A stretch of 64,000 nucleotides of DNA from Cinnamomum chago (lineage: Eukaryota > Streptophyta > Magnoliopsida > Laurales > Lauraceae), in the NCBI GenBank assembly GCA_038049695.1, contig CP142458.1:60235501-60299500 (forward strand). Direction: 5' to 3'. This document shows positions 21,690-34,800 of the stretch, piece by piece (the stretch's first letter is position 1; every line of letters begins with the position of its first letter). Below the pieces are notes generated by a model. It was not told the origin of the DNA and ran no database searches. It saw nothing but the letters and a program-made list of their open reading frames with translations. The position numbers and the translations under genes were made by a program.

Positions 21690-22131
21690 GGGTGTGTTTG
21701 GGAAGGGGGGGAAAATGGGGGGGAGGAAAAAAAGGGGGGAAAGTGGAGGGAAAGTGCTTTTGGGGGGTGTTTGGGAAGGGGGGAGGGAAAATGGGGGGGA
21801 GGAAAATGGAGGGAAAAAAAGTGCTTTTTGCCTCAAAAATTTTCCCCCCAAAACAAGGGGGAAAATGAGGGGAAAGTGGGGAGAGAGGGGAGAAATGACT
21901 AAAATGCCCTCCTCCCTTTATTTGAATTTTTTTCAAGAACAAGGGTAAAATAGTCTTTTTTAATGTACCTCACTAAAAACAAAATTATACTTTTTCACTT
22001 TCTTTCCCCCTACTTTTTTACTTCCCAAACAAGAGGAGGGAAAATTAATTTTTCCTCCCCTCCCCTTCATTTTCCTTCCCCCTCAAATTTTCCCTCCCCT
22101 CCCCTCCCTTCCTCCCTTCCCAAACGGACCC
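21690..22131. mobile_element. Harbinger-type MITE, strongly G/C strand-biased
   Basis: A 442-bp element from GGGTGTGTTTGGGAAGG to CCTTCCCAAACGGACCC, inverted at the ends and flanked by TAA at 21687–21689 and 22132–22134. The left half is nearly all G and A with long G runs, and the right half is C-rich. TGTTTGGGAAGGGGGG occurs twice in the left half. Confidence 0.8.
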
Positions 22132-22399
22132 TAAAAGAGCTTGAGTGCGTATGAGAAATATACAGCCCGCTCATCGGAGAACATTGGTCTAATATGCTAT
22201 TTGTAACTGAGTAGTACATAATTAAGCTATTTACATTGGTCTAATAAGGCTAGCAATCCTAGACCAAATTGCTTAAAAATGACATAATTAAGCTAATGAG
22301 ATATTTAAGGAAAAAAAAAAAAAACTAAAGACTACAACAACCTTCTTGATACAGACATCCGCTTGAACGATCACTTTCTCTGTTTCCATCTTGTTTGTT

Positions 22400-22408
22400 A
22401 TATAAATA
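22400..22408 (+). promoter_or_regulatory. TATA box of LRR receptor kinase
   Basis: TTATAAATA lies about 60–70 bp upstream of the ATG at 22469, at a distance that suits a short 5' leader. Confidence 0.5.
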
Positions 22409-22468
22409 TACGAGAGTGCATTCTGTTTCTTTATTCGAGCTCTCCCCCTATCTTTAGACAAAACTAGT

Positions 22469-25400
22469 ATGCAGCTTCCCAACACGATTCTGAGTAGGAG
22501 ACTCTTTGCGGAGTCCTCTCTCTTTCATGTCACTTTTGTAGTTATTTGCATCAACTTGCTGTGCTTTGCAGAAGCTGCGAGTGCCATCCCCTTGAGAAAT
22601 GAGTCGGATCGGCTCGCTCTGCTCGCCATCAAGGGCCAGATATCTGATGGTCCCAACAGAATCCTGAGCTCTTGGAACCATTCTCTCCATTTCTGTATGT
22701 GGGGTGGTGTCACTTGTAGCAGGCGACATCCTCAGCGCGTCATAGCATTGAACCTCAGAAGCCAGAACTTGGCTGGCTATTTATCACCTCACATCGGAAA
22801 CCTCTCCTTTCTCAGGATTATACAACTCTCAAACAACAGCTTTCAAGGCCAAATTCCCCCCGAAATAGGCGGTCTGCGAGGACTCCTCTCTCTTAATCTG
22901 ACAAACAACTCTTTCAATGGAGAGATTCCTGGTAACTTGTCCCAGTGTTCAGAACTCAAAATTTTGGATTTATATGGCAATAAGATTGCTGGTAAAATTC
23001 CTCCGGAGCTTGGCTCTCTGTCAAATCTCATGTGGTTGTGTCTTCCCATCAACCATCTCATTGGCCACATTCCTCCATCTCTTGGGAACCTTTCATCTCT
23101 CACTCTTCTCGATTTATCCTTTAATGATCTATATGGAAACATTCCCGATGAACTTGGCCGACTGCGAAAGTTGGAATTTCTACAGCTCATCAATGATCAG
23201 CTTTCGGGTACCATTCCTTCTTCTCTTTATAATATCTCATCACTTACTCATTTTGACCTGGGGGCTAACAATCTGCATGGGACCATTCCACCTGATTTTG
23301 GCATCAATCTTCCAAACATCAAATGGTTTTCTCTTCGCAGAAACCTATTAGAGGGACCCATACCATATTCACTGAGCAATGCTTCTAGGATTGCACATCT
23401 CGCTTTTAATGGGAATAGATTTAGAGGATCTGTGCCTATGAATCTTGAAAATTTGCAAGCTCTTCTACGGCTTAATCTGGGAGGGAACCAACATGGCGGT
23501 GAGAAAGATGACATGGATTTCATCACTTCCTTGACCAATTGCAGCAATTTGTTCTTTTTAGGTTTAGACAATAATCGATTCAGTGGTGCATTGCCTTCCT
23601 CAATAGCTAACCTCTCTTCCCAGCTGACATATCTACTTTTAGGACAGAATCAGATATCTGGGACCATCCCGTCAGGAATTGAGAACCTTGCCAACTTGAA
23701 CTACTTGGGAATGGATGAGAACCTTTTTACAGGTAGCATTCCCAACCATCTTGGGAAGCTACAGAAGCTGGAAGTGTTTGACTTGAGTAATAACAGACTC
23801 TCAGGGAAAATTCCAGAGTCCCTTGGAAATCTCACAAGACTGTACCAACTCTATTTAGATGGGAATGATCTACAAGGAAGCATTCCATGGAGCCTTGGAA
23901 CTTGCCAACGCCTAGAGGAATTATCCCTCGCCAGAAACAATTTGCATGGTACCATACCGAAACAACTTCTGTATATTCCTCCACTGAGAGTGCTGCTTGT
24001 GAATATGAACTCCTTCAGTGGCCCTTTGCCATTGGATATCGATGGCTTGAAGAATCTTGAAATTCTGGATGTCTCCAACAACAAATTCTCAGGTGAAATT
24101 CCTAGCACTCTTGGCACTTGTACTCACTTGGAAAGTCTTTATATGAAAGTCAATTCCTTCCAAGGAAATATTCCTTCTTCCTTGAGTTCTTTAAAAGGCC
24201 TCGAGGAACTTGATCTTTCACATAACAACCTATGTGGGCAAATTCCAAGATATCTGGAGGAATTTCTGTTTCTACAGTATTTAAATTTGTCTCTCAATGA
24301 TCTCGAGGGTGCCGTGCCAGAGCATCGAATTTTTCAAAATGCCAGTGCATTTTCAATTCAGGGAAATAGAAAGCTTTGTGGTGGAATTACAAAATTGGGG
24401 TTACCTCCATGCTCCAAGCTAGCTCCAAAGAAACACAAGAAAGCTCTTCCTTTGATAGGAATAGTCATCTCAGGTGTTGTTGCAGTTCTCTCTCTCTTTC
24501 TGTTGTCATATTTTTTGGCTCATTACTGGTTGAAGAAGTCAAGCAAGAAGAGACCCATTATATCTTCAATGGGAGAGCGGTTTTTAAAGGTAACTTATGC
24601 AGAGCTTCTCAAAGCAACTGATGGTTTCTCATCAGCCAATTTGATCGGTGTGGGAAGTTTTGGCTTTGTATATAGAGGAATTCTTGATCAAATTGGATTG
24701 ATTGCTGCAATAAAAGTTCTCAAATTACAACAACATAGAGCTCCTAAAAGTTTTGTTGCAGAATGCAAAGCTTTGAGAAGCATCAGACATCGAAATATTG
24801 TTAAGATCCTATCTGTTTGCTCAAGCATTGATTTTACTGGCAATGATTTCAAGGCATTGGTTTTTGAGTATATGCCCAATGGGAGTTTGGACACATGGCT
24901 ACATCCAAATGAAGAGCAACAAAATTCAACATGTTTAAACTTCATTCAAAGGCTAAATGTAGCCATTGATGTGGCTAGTGCGTTGGATTATCTTCATCAC
25001 GATTGTGAAGCTCCAGTAGTTCATTGTGACCTCAAACCTAGCAATGTTCTACTTGATGAAGACATGGTTGCCCATGTGGGGGATTTTGGCTTGGCGAGGA
25101 TTTTCTCCAAAGATGTGGGTAATTGCTCTCAGACTCAATCCAGCTCAATTGGGATAAAGGGATCTATTGGATATGTCGCCCCAGGTAACATACTTTTATT
25201 ATGCCTTACATTATTATTCTATAGATCCCCTGGCATGCATGTTTCAATTTTTGGTATTTTATATATGTAATACTCAAGAGCCTTTTTTTTCTTCTTTTTT
25301 TGAGAGAATTTGCACATAGTATTAGGCACACTTATTAGTTGAAGCCACATGGGGTCATTCCAAACAAAAGAGAGGTCCGAGATAGAAAGACCAATGAAAC

Positions 25401-26000
25401 CTAGGGGAATGAAAATGTCATCCTCAATAGAGCAGCCTAATCCCATTATTTTTGGTCCTCAAATTAATGGTTTTAGTCTTTTGTGTTTCAATACAACAGG
25501 GAGAGAATAGTTCGTTGTGTCAATTTATGGCTTGTCGGCAGTTCACATTTAGATTGAAATAAATAAAAGAATGATCTCTTTTCAAATAAAGGTAGGAAAA
25601 CTACCAGTGGTTACTGACTCTCCTCAGCCATTTCATTTAGATGAAGGACGAAGTCAAATATTGGAGATTTGGCCAAGTCGCCTCATTTTCATATTGAATT
25701 CTGATCCATTTAATAGGTAGATCTGAATTTAAACAATTAATTTTTACTTTTAAGTAATATGCATGAGGTTTGGAGTCAACAATTTAAAAATGATGACTAA
25801 AGTGTAATTCGAAACTTATATTTGATTCGTTACATTTGGTATTTGGACTAAAAAGTTATGTCATTTGCAAGAGTTTTTTTATTTTATTTTTGTTATTAAA
25901 ATATTTCCCTTGCATATAAAAATTTATTAATTTGAATTAGTTACCATGAACACTCTTTAAATGTGGGCCCCATGCCCTCCAAATACATGCGCGCACATAT

Positions 26001-26032
<32 letters not shown>

Positions 26033-28457
26033 TCATTTTTAGGGATAGCAAAACACTTATGAACACTGTTTAGGTCACTGAGTCACCACTAATAAAGTAG
26101 ACTGGGCACGAAAAAAATCTATAAATGGGTAACGGATATATAATAAATCAGATCAAGTTTTGTTTAGTGTGGAGTCATATCTCAATCCACCGATGAATAT
26201 AAGTGAATTGATTGTCGAACATGAACGATTGCCAATCTCTTTATTTAATTATGTTTTATTATTTCCTTGTGCATGTGCATGTAATGGTGGTTTTCTTGGG
26301 TGGGTTGATGATGGTTTTATAAACTAGGGCCAGCAAAACCTAACCCGATCGACCCACCAACCCATCCCCGACCCATATATGACCCTCATACCCGACTCAC
26401 AGGTAAATTTTCCCAGACCCGCATTGGGGTCAAGTCAACCCACGTAACCCGTACAACCCACAATTAACCTTTTAAGTTTTCATCCAAAGTATATTAAATG
26501 GATTGTTTCAATGCTTAAATAGGGATTTTAGCATCAATGAACAGGAAATTATCGAATTTCAAAGCTCCAGCATTTGAAATTCCCAAATATCCACCCATGT
26601 GAAATCCAGAAATTTCAAATAAAGAAATGGCCTTATATATACTTAACCTTATTATATGCATATCATACATATTATCAAGGTGTATTTTAGAGTTTACAAT
26701 ACACATAAATGTGATGTATTTGTAAATGTGAAGGAAAATATTGTAGTTTCCTTGGTAACTAATGATACGAAGGACGTCGGGGCTACTGACTTTCAATGCC
26801 CCTTAAACACTCAATTCCCAATTTCTTAAACACTCAATCTCTAATTTCATTACTATAAGTCTCTAAATGTCACCAGAGTCATTTGACTTTGGTACACTTT
26901 TTCTTTTCTTTTTTTTACTTTTTTGCCTTCGATCCCAAGATATCATGGGTTTTTAAAAATCCATGATATCATGGGATCTAGGTAGCTTTTCAACTTTTGA
27001 CATTTGGAACCCATGATATCATGTGTTTTTAAAATCGCATGATATCATCGGCAAAAAAGTAAAAAACAAGTGTACCAGAGTCATACGACTCTGGTGACAT
27101 TTATAGAAATTGGGGATTGAGTGTTTAAGGGGCATTGAAATGTCATATCCCCTAATATATATACTCTCTGACATCATGTATTCTCATTTTTTCTGTTGGT
27201 TATTTTTTCTTTTTAATATTGCTCGCATTTTCTATTGCATGTTTGGGTTCTGAGAATGGGTTTTAATATGATGCCTATTTTTTTGCTCGAATTAACATGA
27301 AGTTGGTTTGTTGGAGTAAGATAACACTACCTGTCAGGTTCATTCCGTAGTTGAATTTAAAACTCCAATTCCAACTATTCAAAATCAGGGAGTGCATTTT
27401 TTTGGTGATGCTGGAAATGAAATGTGTCTTCATTCTTTTCTTTTCACTAACTCAAACCTCTATGGTTATTCTGGACTCAGACTCAGACTCGGACTTAGAG
27501 TCCTCAATTCTAATTGTGATTTATAGTTGGGCAAAGGCAAAATCAGCCCCAAATCTTGCTAATTGGATGGACAAAGGCAAGTCCAGCCCCAATTCGAATT
27601 GGACTCATGCTTGGACAATGACAAGTCCAGCCCAAGTTGATCCATTTATAGCCTTAGAAACCATAATTTAACTTTTTTTTCCTCAGTAGTGTCTTAAGAT
27701 GATATGAACTTCATTTTTATTTCGCATATAAAATGGGACAAGGCTTTGATGATCAATTGATCCTGGCAGTACAAACCTGCGCCTTCATGAAATCAATGGG
27801 CAAAGCAATCATTATGAAATCTCAGCTAAATAACTATAAATATGAATGAAATCATAGCCATTCGTTTGATAAGTAAATATATGATGTAACCATTATTAAG
27901 GAAGATCATAAGGAGAAATTCATGTCTCTGATGTTTGTGGGCCTAAGCTTGTGAAAATGATTTTGACATTTTTTTTGAACCATGTCTTGCTATTTCCTTT
28001 CACATAAAAAGCAGAGTATGGAATGGGTGGTGAAGTTTCTACATTCGGCGACGTGTACAGCTATGGAATCCTATTATTGGAAATGTTCACGGGAAAGAGG
28101 CCTACTGATGATGTATTCAAAGACAATTTAAGCCTTCATCAACTTGCTAAAATGGCATTCCCAGAAAGAGTGATAGAGATTATAGATCATCGTTTGTTGT
28201 TGGAAGGCAATGAGAACATTTCATCTAATGAAGACTACACTGAAATGAGTAGTAGGATGCATGAGTCCTTGCTTTCGTTGGTGAGAATAGGTATATCTTG
28301 TTCCGTAGAAGCACCGAAGGAACGATTGGAGATGCGAGATGTTATGCTGGAACTACAAGGAGTTAGAGACTTTTATCTTGGTGTCAACAAGTATAAAGCT
28401 AAGGAGAAGAAGGTCCTCCTGTCACTCGAAGGTCCATCGTATATTAGTAATTATTGA
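22469..28457 (+). CDS. LRR receptor-like kinase, subfamily XII (non-RD), apparently intact
   Basis: Two exons, 22469–25184 and 28015–28457, separated by a 2830-bp GT–AG intron, give 1052 residues. They encode a signal peptide (about 1–40), an LRRNT domain (NESDRLALLAIKGQISDG), about 22 leucine-rich repeats (LxxLxLxxNxxxGxIP), a Cys pair at CGGITKLGLPPC, one membrane span near residues 658–680 and a Ser/Thr kinase. Kinase signatures are GVGSFGFVYRG, AAIKVLKL, VHCDLKPSN and GDFGLAR. Cys replaces Arg before the catalytic Asp, marking the non-RD class that includes XA21, EFR and FLS2. The intron in the GYVAP–EYG activation segment is typical of subfamily XII. Members are plasma-membrane receptors, several sensing microbial peptides; the ligand here is unknown. 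A relic copy lies at 60130–60900. Confidence 0.92.
26779..27152. mobile_element. Foldback MITE in the kinase intron
   Basis: A 374-bp element whose ends (GGGGCTACTGACTTTCAATG and CATTGAAATGTCATATCCCC) are imperfect inverted repeats continuing inward over about 120 bp. The centre carries smaller palindromes built on ATGATATCAT. No target-site duplication is obvious. Confidence 0.7.
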
Positions 28458-28569
28458 GACATTGTTAGCTATTGTGATAAGGAATATGATGTTGAACACC
28501 GTTTTTCTTTCAAATAGTGTTTTTCAGTGTTGTCCTTAATAATGTGCTTATTATTGTCATTAGTGAAAT

Positions 28570-28570
<1 letters not shown>

Positions 28571-28627
<57 letters not shown>
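28571..28627. repeat. (CT)n and (AT)n microsatellite
   Basis: About 19 CT units followed by about 9 AT units, roughly 110 bp after the kinase stop codon. Confidence 0.95.
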
Positions 28628-28782
28628 CAATTCTTATATTAATGAATGTTGTTTAGTCATGAATGTGGATGGGTACTAGGAGAGGCTTGGGATAGCAACA
28701 GTCTATTTTGGTTTGTGATCCCTCGTGCTCATGCATCCATGTGGAAACAAGGTCATTTTCTGTGTTTGGAAGGGTGGAAAAC

Positions 28783-28905
28783 TACTTTTGAGAGGGCCCA
28801 CTGTCTTGCTAAATAAAAAATTGGCTTCAGGATCTATCCGTCTACAAAATATAAAACTCATTAATTGGGAGTAGTTATCCATTTGATCTTAGGCATTTCG
28901 ATGGT
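28783..28905. repeat. Short repeat pair, copy 1 (partner 29556–29665)
   Basis: Segments beginning TTTTGAGAGGGCCCA and TTTTTAAGAGGGCAAG share about 110 bp, including GATCTA...TCTACAAAATATAAAA and CGATCTAAGG/TGATCTTAGG. They lie on both sides of the LINE fragment. Confidence 0.65.
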
Positions 28906-29455
28906 CAGCAGAAGGGTCGTCATTGGCATTCCGATGCTCTCTCTTGCTATAGAGGCTGTGAAGATGATCTCCATCTCTTCTTCCTCCCTTCTTTGACTTC
29001 TAAACATTGCTGTGTATATATACCTTCAAAATGTAGAGCTTTCAACCTTTGGATGGCATGGCGCTTATCATTCCATCAGCCTATGCTAGAAGAGTTATCT
29101 TCTTTATTTATTGACTTTTTTTTTCAGCTATGAACTATCTTTGGAGAACTAGAAAAGATGTCATATTCAGAGACATTACTCCAGCTCTAATGACCTCCTT
29201 TTCACTGCTTAATCAAATCAGATTCCCCTCCCGTTAAGCTGCATCAAAAAACCGTTCTCAAGTCCTCCACTAGTTTCAATTCTTTATTTTTTTGGGACTT
29301 GTCGCTCTACTGTGATAATTATATATTGTTTGTTGTTTTTCTCTTTTGATAATTTTTTGTAATCTCCTTGGGATTCTCCTTTTGTAAATTTGGGGTTTGT
29401 TTTCAATAGTTCATCCTCTCTCAATCTATTGAATCTTGCATTACAACAAAAAAAA
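28906..29455 (+). pseudogene. 3' end of an L1-type LINE (zf-RVT region)
   Basis: Broken frames give a Cys/His pattern like the zf-RVT domain at the end of plant LINE ORF2 (CYRGCEDDLHLFF), then MNYLWRTRKDVIFRDITP, which matches the usual WxxRN..F ending. A T-rich 3' region with TTTTGTAATCTCC follows. No reverse transcriptase core is present, as expected for a 5'-truncated LINE. Confidence 0.5.
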
Positions 29456-29665
29456 TCTGTTGGATCTAATTAGGCCACGAAATAGATTTTTACAAGTTTC
29501 TATTATGACCATTTAATATGCACGACATGAATTTTTTTTGTGTGTAAAACCATTTTTTAAGAGGGCAAGACCATCATACTAGATAAAAATTGAATTTAGG
29601 ATCTAGTCATCTACAAAATATAAAATTCATTAGGAGTTGTCATTTATTCGATCTAAGGTCTTGAA

Positions 29666-30698
29666 ATAAACATTATGCAGAGTTTTTGCTGTGACAATTT
29701 ATTCACAACCTTAAATCTTGGAACTTGCAACAACCAATGGAATTTATGTTTTTATTATATTATTAATATTAGTACAAGGGAGAAAATAAGTCACACCTTA
29801 TCTAATTCTCAAATCCGACAATACGCTTTGATATCACTTTTGGAGGGAGATGGGAGGAGAGGAAAGAAAAATATGAAAAATGATAGTTTATTGCATTATA
29901 CTGAATTGAGTTACATCAAGCTAAGTTATAAACAACTAAAAGTAAACCTGCTAAAAGAAAACTCTTAACCAAAATAACAAAACACAATCCTAAAAGATAA
30001 CATAAATATAATAATAAAAAAAAAAGAATCCTAATAAAATAGAAAGCAGTCATAATCTATCCGATTAACTACAACGACCTAACCCCTCTAATGTGTTTAT
30101 CTAGTCAACGATGACTCTAACGTCACAAAATTTAGTCAACCAACCATAATCACAATCACGAAAAAGACACACCGATTTTATGTGATTCAGCCAGTGTGCC
30201 TATGCCAACAGAATAAAAGAGATAATCTATTCGTCTTAATTGTTCTCCTTAGGGTTGGGGTAACAATTTATCAATATAAATATTCTTAAGCTCTTAAAAA
30301 GCCATGCTACAAAGATCAAAATACCCTCAAACTCTAAATATATCTAGGGTAACTCACATACAACCAATTCGGTTAATTATTAGAATACAAGATACAAACC
30401 AACAATATCTTGAACACCCTAAAACGCATCAAAAAGAAAAAGGTGTGCAATTTTATTTTTTGATAATAGTTCATAATTTCTTTACTTTAATAGAAAGGCC
30501 AACAAAACAATGTCAGTCCAATACCAATACAAAGTAGACGTGCTTTTAGCTTTCACTGAAATATAAAGTGTGAGACTTAGTTTAAACCATGGTTTAGATG
30601 GCCCTGATTCTCAGGTTTAGATGGTTATGAATTTCATAGGTTTTTCAATTGGTCGTGATTTGGATGCTAGACTGAACAAATCTTTGAAGATGATATAT
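29666..30698. other. No gene seen
   Basis: AT-rich DNA with short chance ORFs only. Confidence 0.5.
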
Positions 30699-30699
30699 A

Positions 30700-30730
30700 C
30701 TAGCAAAACACCCCCGTACTAAGCACGGGC
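30700..30730 (-). mobile_element. Helitron-like 3' terminus
   Basis: On the reverse strand the sequence reads GCCCGTGCTTAGTACGGGGG, a GC-rich hairpin, then about ten bases and CTAG followed by T. This is the layout of a plant Helitron 3' end. The element body would extend rightward; its 5' TC end was not identified. Confidence 0.4.
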
Positions 30731-31437
30731 AATATACATTATTAAAAATATTATTTAATTTTATGATATAAATAATAAAAAATACAAACTAATAAGCTTT
30801 CTTAAGATTCACATAATTGAATTTTAAATAAACAATTGATACAAAAGTTTTAATATTTTAGTAGAAACTTGAAATATGATATTTTTGTATATATAAATCA
30901 TACTGAGATGGAAATAAATTATAAGAAATATAAAATATGATATTTTCCAATTAGATGCAGGCTTAGTAATGAGTTTTTTCTTTCTTTTTTTTTGTTTACA
31001 GTAGGTATGAATTTCTTGACTTTAACCCTTGCCAGGTTTAGGTTGGGCTTGGGTGTTAATTTGCTCGACTCACCTTCCCATTGATATCGCTACTTACCTT
31101 TCTTCGTGACAAACTTTATTTTTAAAAGTTATACTTGCAATAGATAATTATTTTGTTTACATGCATCCACTTGCACCACGGTAGAAAATAGGTTCCAAGA
31201 TTCAAGTGCATCCAGGAACATGTAGTAAAACCTTAAAGCAGACCAGCATATAAAATAGTACTTTACTTCAAAAATAAGAGCACAAAGTCATGGCAATCCA
31301 ACTTTAGGTAGAACACTCAAATCTCATATATCACATCCAACACGTAGATGGAGATTACAAGAAACAAACACAGAGAATGAAGAACTAATAGGCTTATATT
31401 AGAAACACAGTTTTACATTGGGCATTTGACAGGATGA

Positions 31438-31865
31438 GACTACAAGAAATTGCACTTTTGCCGGCACTAAATAAGCGTCAGTAAAGGTTTATAAAACGCC
31501 GGTGAAAACATTTCCGACGATTTCTCTTGCGCCAGCAATCCACTTGGAAAATTATGCTAGTGATACCACTTGCCGGCGAAAAAAGGTATCACCGGTAAAA
31601 TGCTATACATTACCGACGTTTTTTTTTTCCCGCCGGTAAATGAGGTTTATTTCGTTAGGCAAAGAGTTTTATTTTTTCAATAATAAACTTTAAAAAACTT
31701 TTGCCGACGTTATTTTGCGCCAGGAAAAGTGGTTTATTTTTTCAAAAATAAATTTAGAAAAACTTTCGCCGACATTATTTTACGCCGGGAAAATATTGAC
31801 AATTTACGAAAATCATTTTTTCAAACTTTTTTGTCAGCATTTTTTCTCGCCGGGAATATTTTTTT
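31438..31865. repeat. CACTA-2 left subterminal repeats
   Basis: Repeated direct and inverted short motifs of the type TTGCCGGCG, GCGCCAG and CGCCGGGAAAA alternate with AT-rich spacers, as in CACTA transposase-binding regions. Confidence 0.65.
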
Positions 31866-34800
31866 TAAATATATATTTTTTTAATTTACTTTTCCTTTAT
31901 ATATATATATATATATATACATACATCAATTCATTACAAACTTTCAACCTGTGCCCAATGAATAAATTGAAATTGCTAATCCCATTATCCAAGACCAAAT
32001 CTACTACACACTCAACATCCATTTCCATTCCAAAATCATCAAAAAATGAAACAAGAAAATTCATTCCACTTCATATTAATATTCAAACATCCTTTCAACA
32101 TTGAAAGCACTTTACCATTACCATTACAAAATTAAAACAAATGCTAACATTTTACTATGTACTAACATTTTAATGCCAATGCAAATTTACATATTCATAT
32201 ATGATCATTTCATTGTTGCACTATTCCAACACTTGCACCATTGTTTTAAAAAACTTCATGCATATCATTTTAACATATAGCAATCTATTACTTTGCATGC
32301 TTGGCCTTCATGTTGGTTGCATCCTAGTTGCATCGACTCTTTCAACAAAATTTGTTTTTCAATTGTCATTCAATCTGCATAAAAAAAAAAATAGCAAGAT
32401 TAACATATGAATAAGAATGTCATATGCACAACTTTTAGTGAAACCATAGAATAAAGCATGACTCTTCGAGTATTAAAGTTCCATGTGTCCTTAAATAGGT
32501 ACGAAAAGAGCTGATAACATACAGAGGCTACCACTCTCTGCAATACAGGAGGTGAAAATGACAGTGACAGAAGGGATGGGCAACATCTGGGTGTGCCTTA
32601 TTTCTGGAGATAGTGATGGTGTTGATATCTCAGTTAACTGGACAAAGGGGTGCTGAAATGTGGACTTTGGTTAGGTGGGGTCCATTTAGGAGCAGAAATT
32701 TGAATGGTTTGTCATATACCATGCACACAGCAACACACTACACACACCAATACTATATGCATGTACACAGCAAATCAGAATACAACTTCAACTTTCAAAC
32801 TAGAATGGCTTGTCATAAATCAATACACACAAATGAAGGAGATTTGTTAAAGAACTATATACTGCGTAACATCTTCCCTTCAACTTTCAAACTCCGCATA
32901 TAACTTCTAAGCATAATCTATTCAAAATCATAACAACAGCAACAGCAGCAGAATATTTAACTACATCAACATTCTCTAACAATAATTCAAAAAAAAAATA
33001 ACACAAATAAAACACAATAGCCAATTCTTAAGAGATCAATTTGGGAAACAAATAACAAAAATTTTAAATTCTAATGACAAACCCAACTCTGAAAATGACA
33101 GAGTTATAACATGGCCCAACTGGCCCGGTCCCAGATATGTTACATCCTGTATATTTGATACTCTATTCATCTCAAGAAGGTGTTTAATGATCATGAGTTC
33201 TTGGTTCATATGAAGTAAATCATGGTATTCATATCTTCACCAGAGTTCTTTTCCTATCCACCAATAAATTAATTTCATTGTCATTCACAGTCAGTGTTTC
33301 TGCACTTTATATGTAATTTGTGTCTGTAAGCTTTTGCCCTCATGAAAACTAATGGAATGATTATTCAGATCCTGATTCATAGTCAAAATTAGTACCAAAA
33401 GAAAATGATGGAAAAGAATAGAAACAATAGTTGAAGACATAATTTAAAATGAGAAGAGAAATAGCAGCAGAATATGATGGTGAGAGTAAGCTACCAGATG
33501 CAGAAGAAGTTCTTCCAAAAATACAGAAAAGGAAGAGGAGGATCACCTAAGACAATCCCAATAAATCAATAAAATTCACTCTAAGTTCATAACTCACCTT
33601 ATACACAAATTTATAGAAACACACATCCTAAAAAAAAGTCCTACCCAACCTATTAAACAAAACCTTCATAAAGCTATGCTAATTGCTAACCAAAAACAGA
33701 CTTCTAATTATATTTAAATATTAATCTCATTTATAGTTTTAGTTGCAAAAGACACTAAAAATAAGGACAACCATTCCATTCATGTCAGTCAGCCCCAAAT
33801 CGTGGTCCTTTGGATAGGCCTGGGTTAAAAAAAATCTCTTGCTCTTAAGTTTCTTAATCCTAGATTGAGTCAGAACCGGACCATGATAAAAGAAAATCAC
33901 TGAATGAAAATACATGATATAAACAACTACCTGAGTCCATAGATGTGTTGCGATTAGGGGTGCCAATTTCTGACTGGATCTAGTCTCAGGGGTTCAGGTT
34001 GACATTTCCAACCCAAATAATAAACCGGTCAGACCCTAGTTGGTCCTTGCTACTCTACCTGTCAACCCTACCAACCCAGACCAAGTATACTCCCGCATAA
34101 GACATTCTCCTACGGGATGTAGGAGTACAGAAAAATGGATAGGAGTCCTTCGTCACAGGCTTGACCACAATATTGTGATGATATCAATTTTCTCGATTAT
34201 CAAGATGAAATTGTCAACACAAGCAGGATAGACGCAATCAAAGTCCCAACAGTGCTCAAATATAGTGGCAAAAGATGAATTCATTTTGATTGAGCCCAAA
34301 GACTTTGGATCCACCTCAATCAAAGGTTTCTCTAAGAGAAAGGGATGAAAAATCAAATTGGATGGTCACATGGATATGGATTGGATCTATAATTTGTTGA
34401 ATTAAAAGAGGATTCAAAATAGGTCAGCATACCAGGCCCACATATATGGGCACCCAGTCATATGGGGTCCACAGCCCCATAGCTTCAAATCTTCTAATAG
34501 CACTACAAAAATCTCTTGCCCAAGGCATTACTAGCAAGAGCCAAACTACTCTTTGGATTTCTACTTAGTTTCTTTATTACATTTCTAATTGCAATAGGAT
34601 TCTATTATTTAGTGAATTTAATTTTTATGAGATTAGATGGATGGTAGGGTATCAAATCCAAGGTTGAAGTGTTTTTCGAGACTTATATAAGCAATATACA
34701 TAGGTCGTCCAGCCCTAGTCTTTGAATACTTTTCATATCATACTAATAAAGTTGCAATTCATGCAATTTTCCTTTTTTTTTTTTTTTTTTCCTCTCTTGG

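Noticed and set aside
21603..21948. Several overlapping ORFs on both strands in the G-rich MITE
   Set aside because: They arise from low-complexity G/C runs without stops and have no domain.
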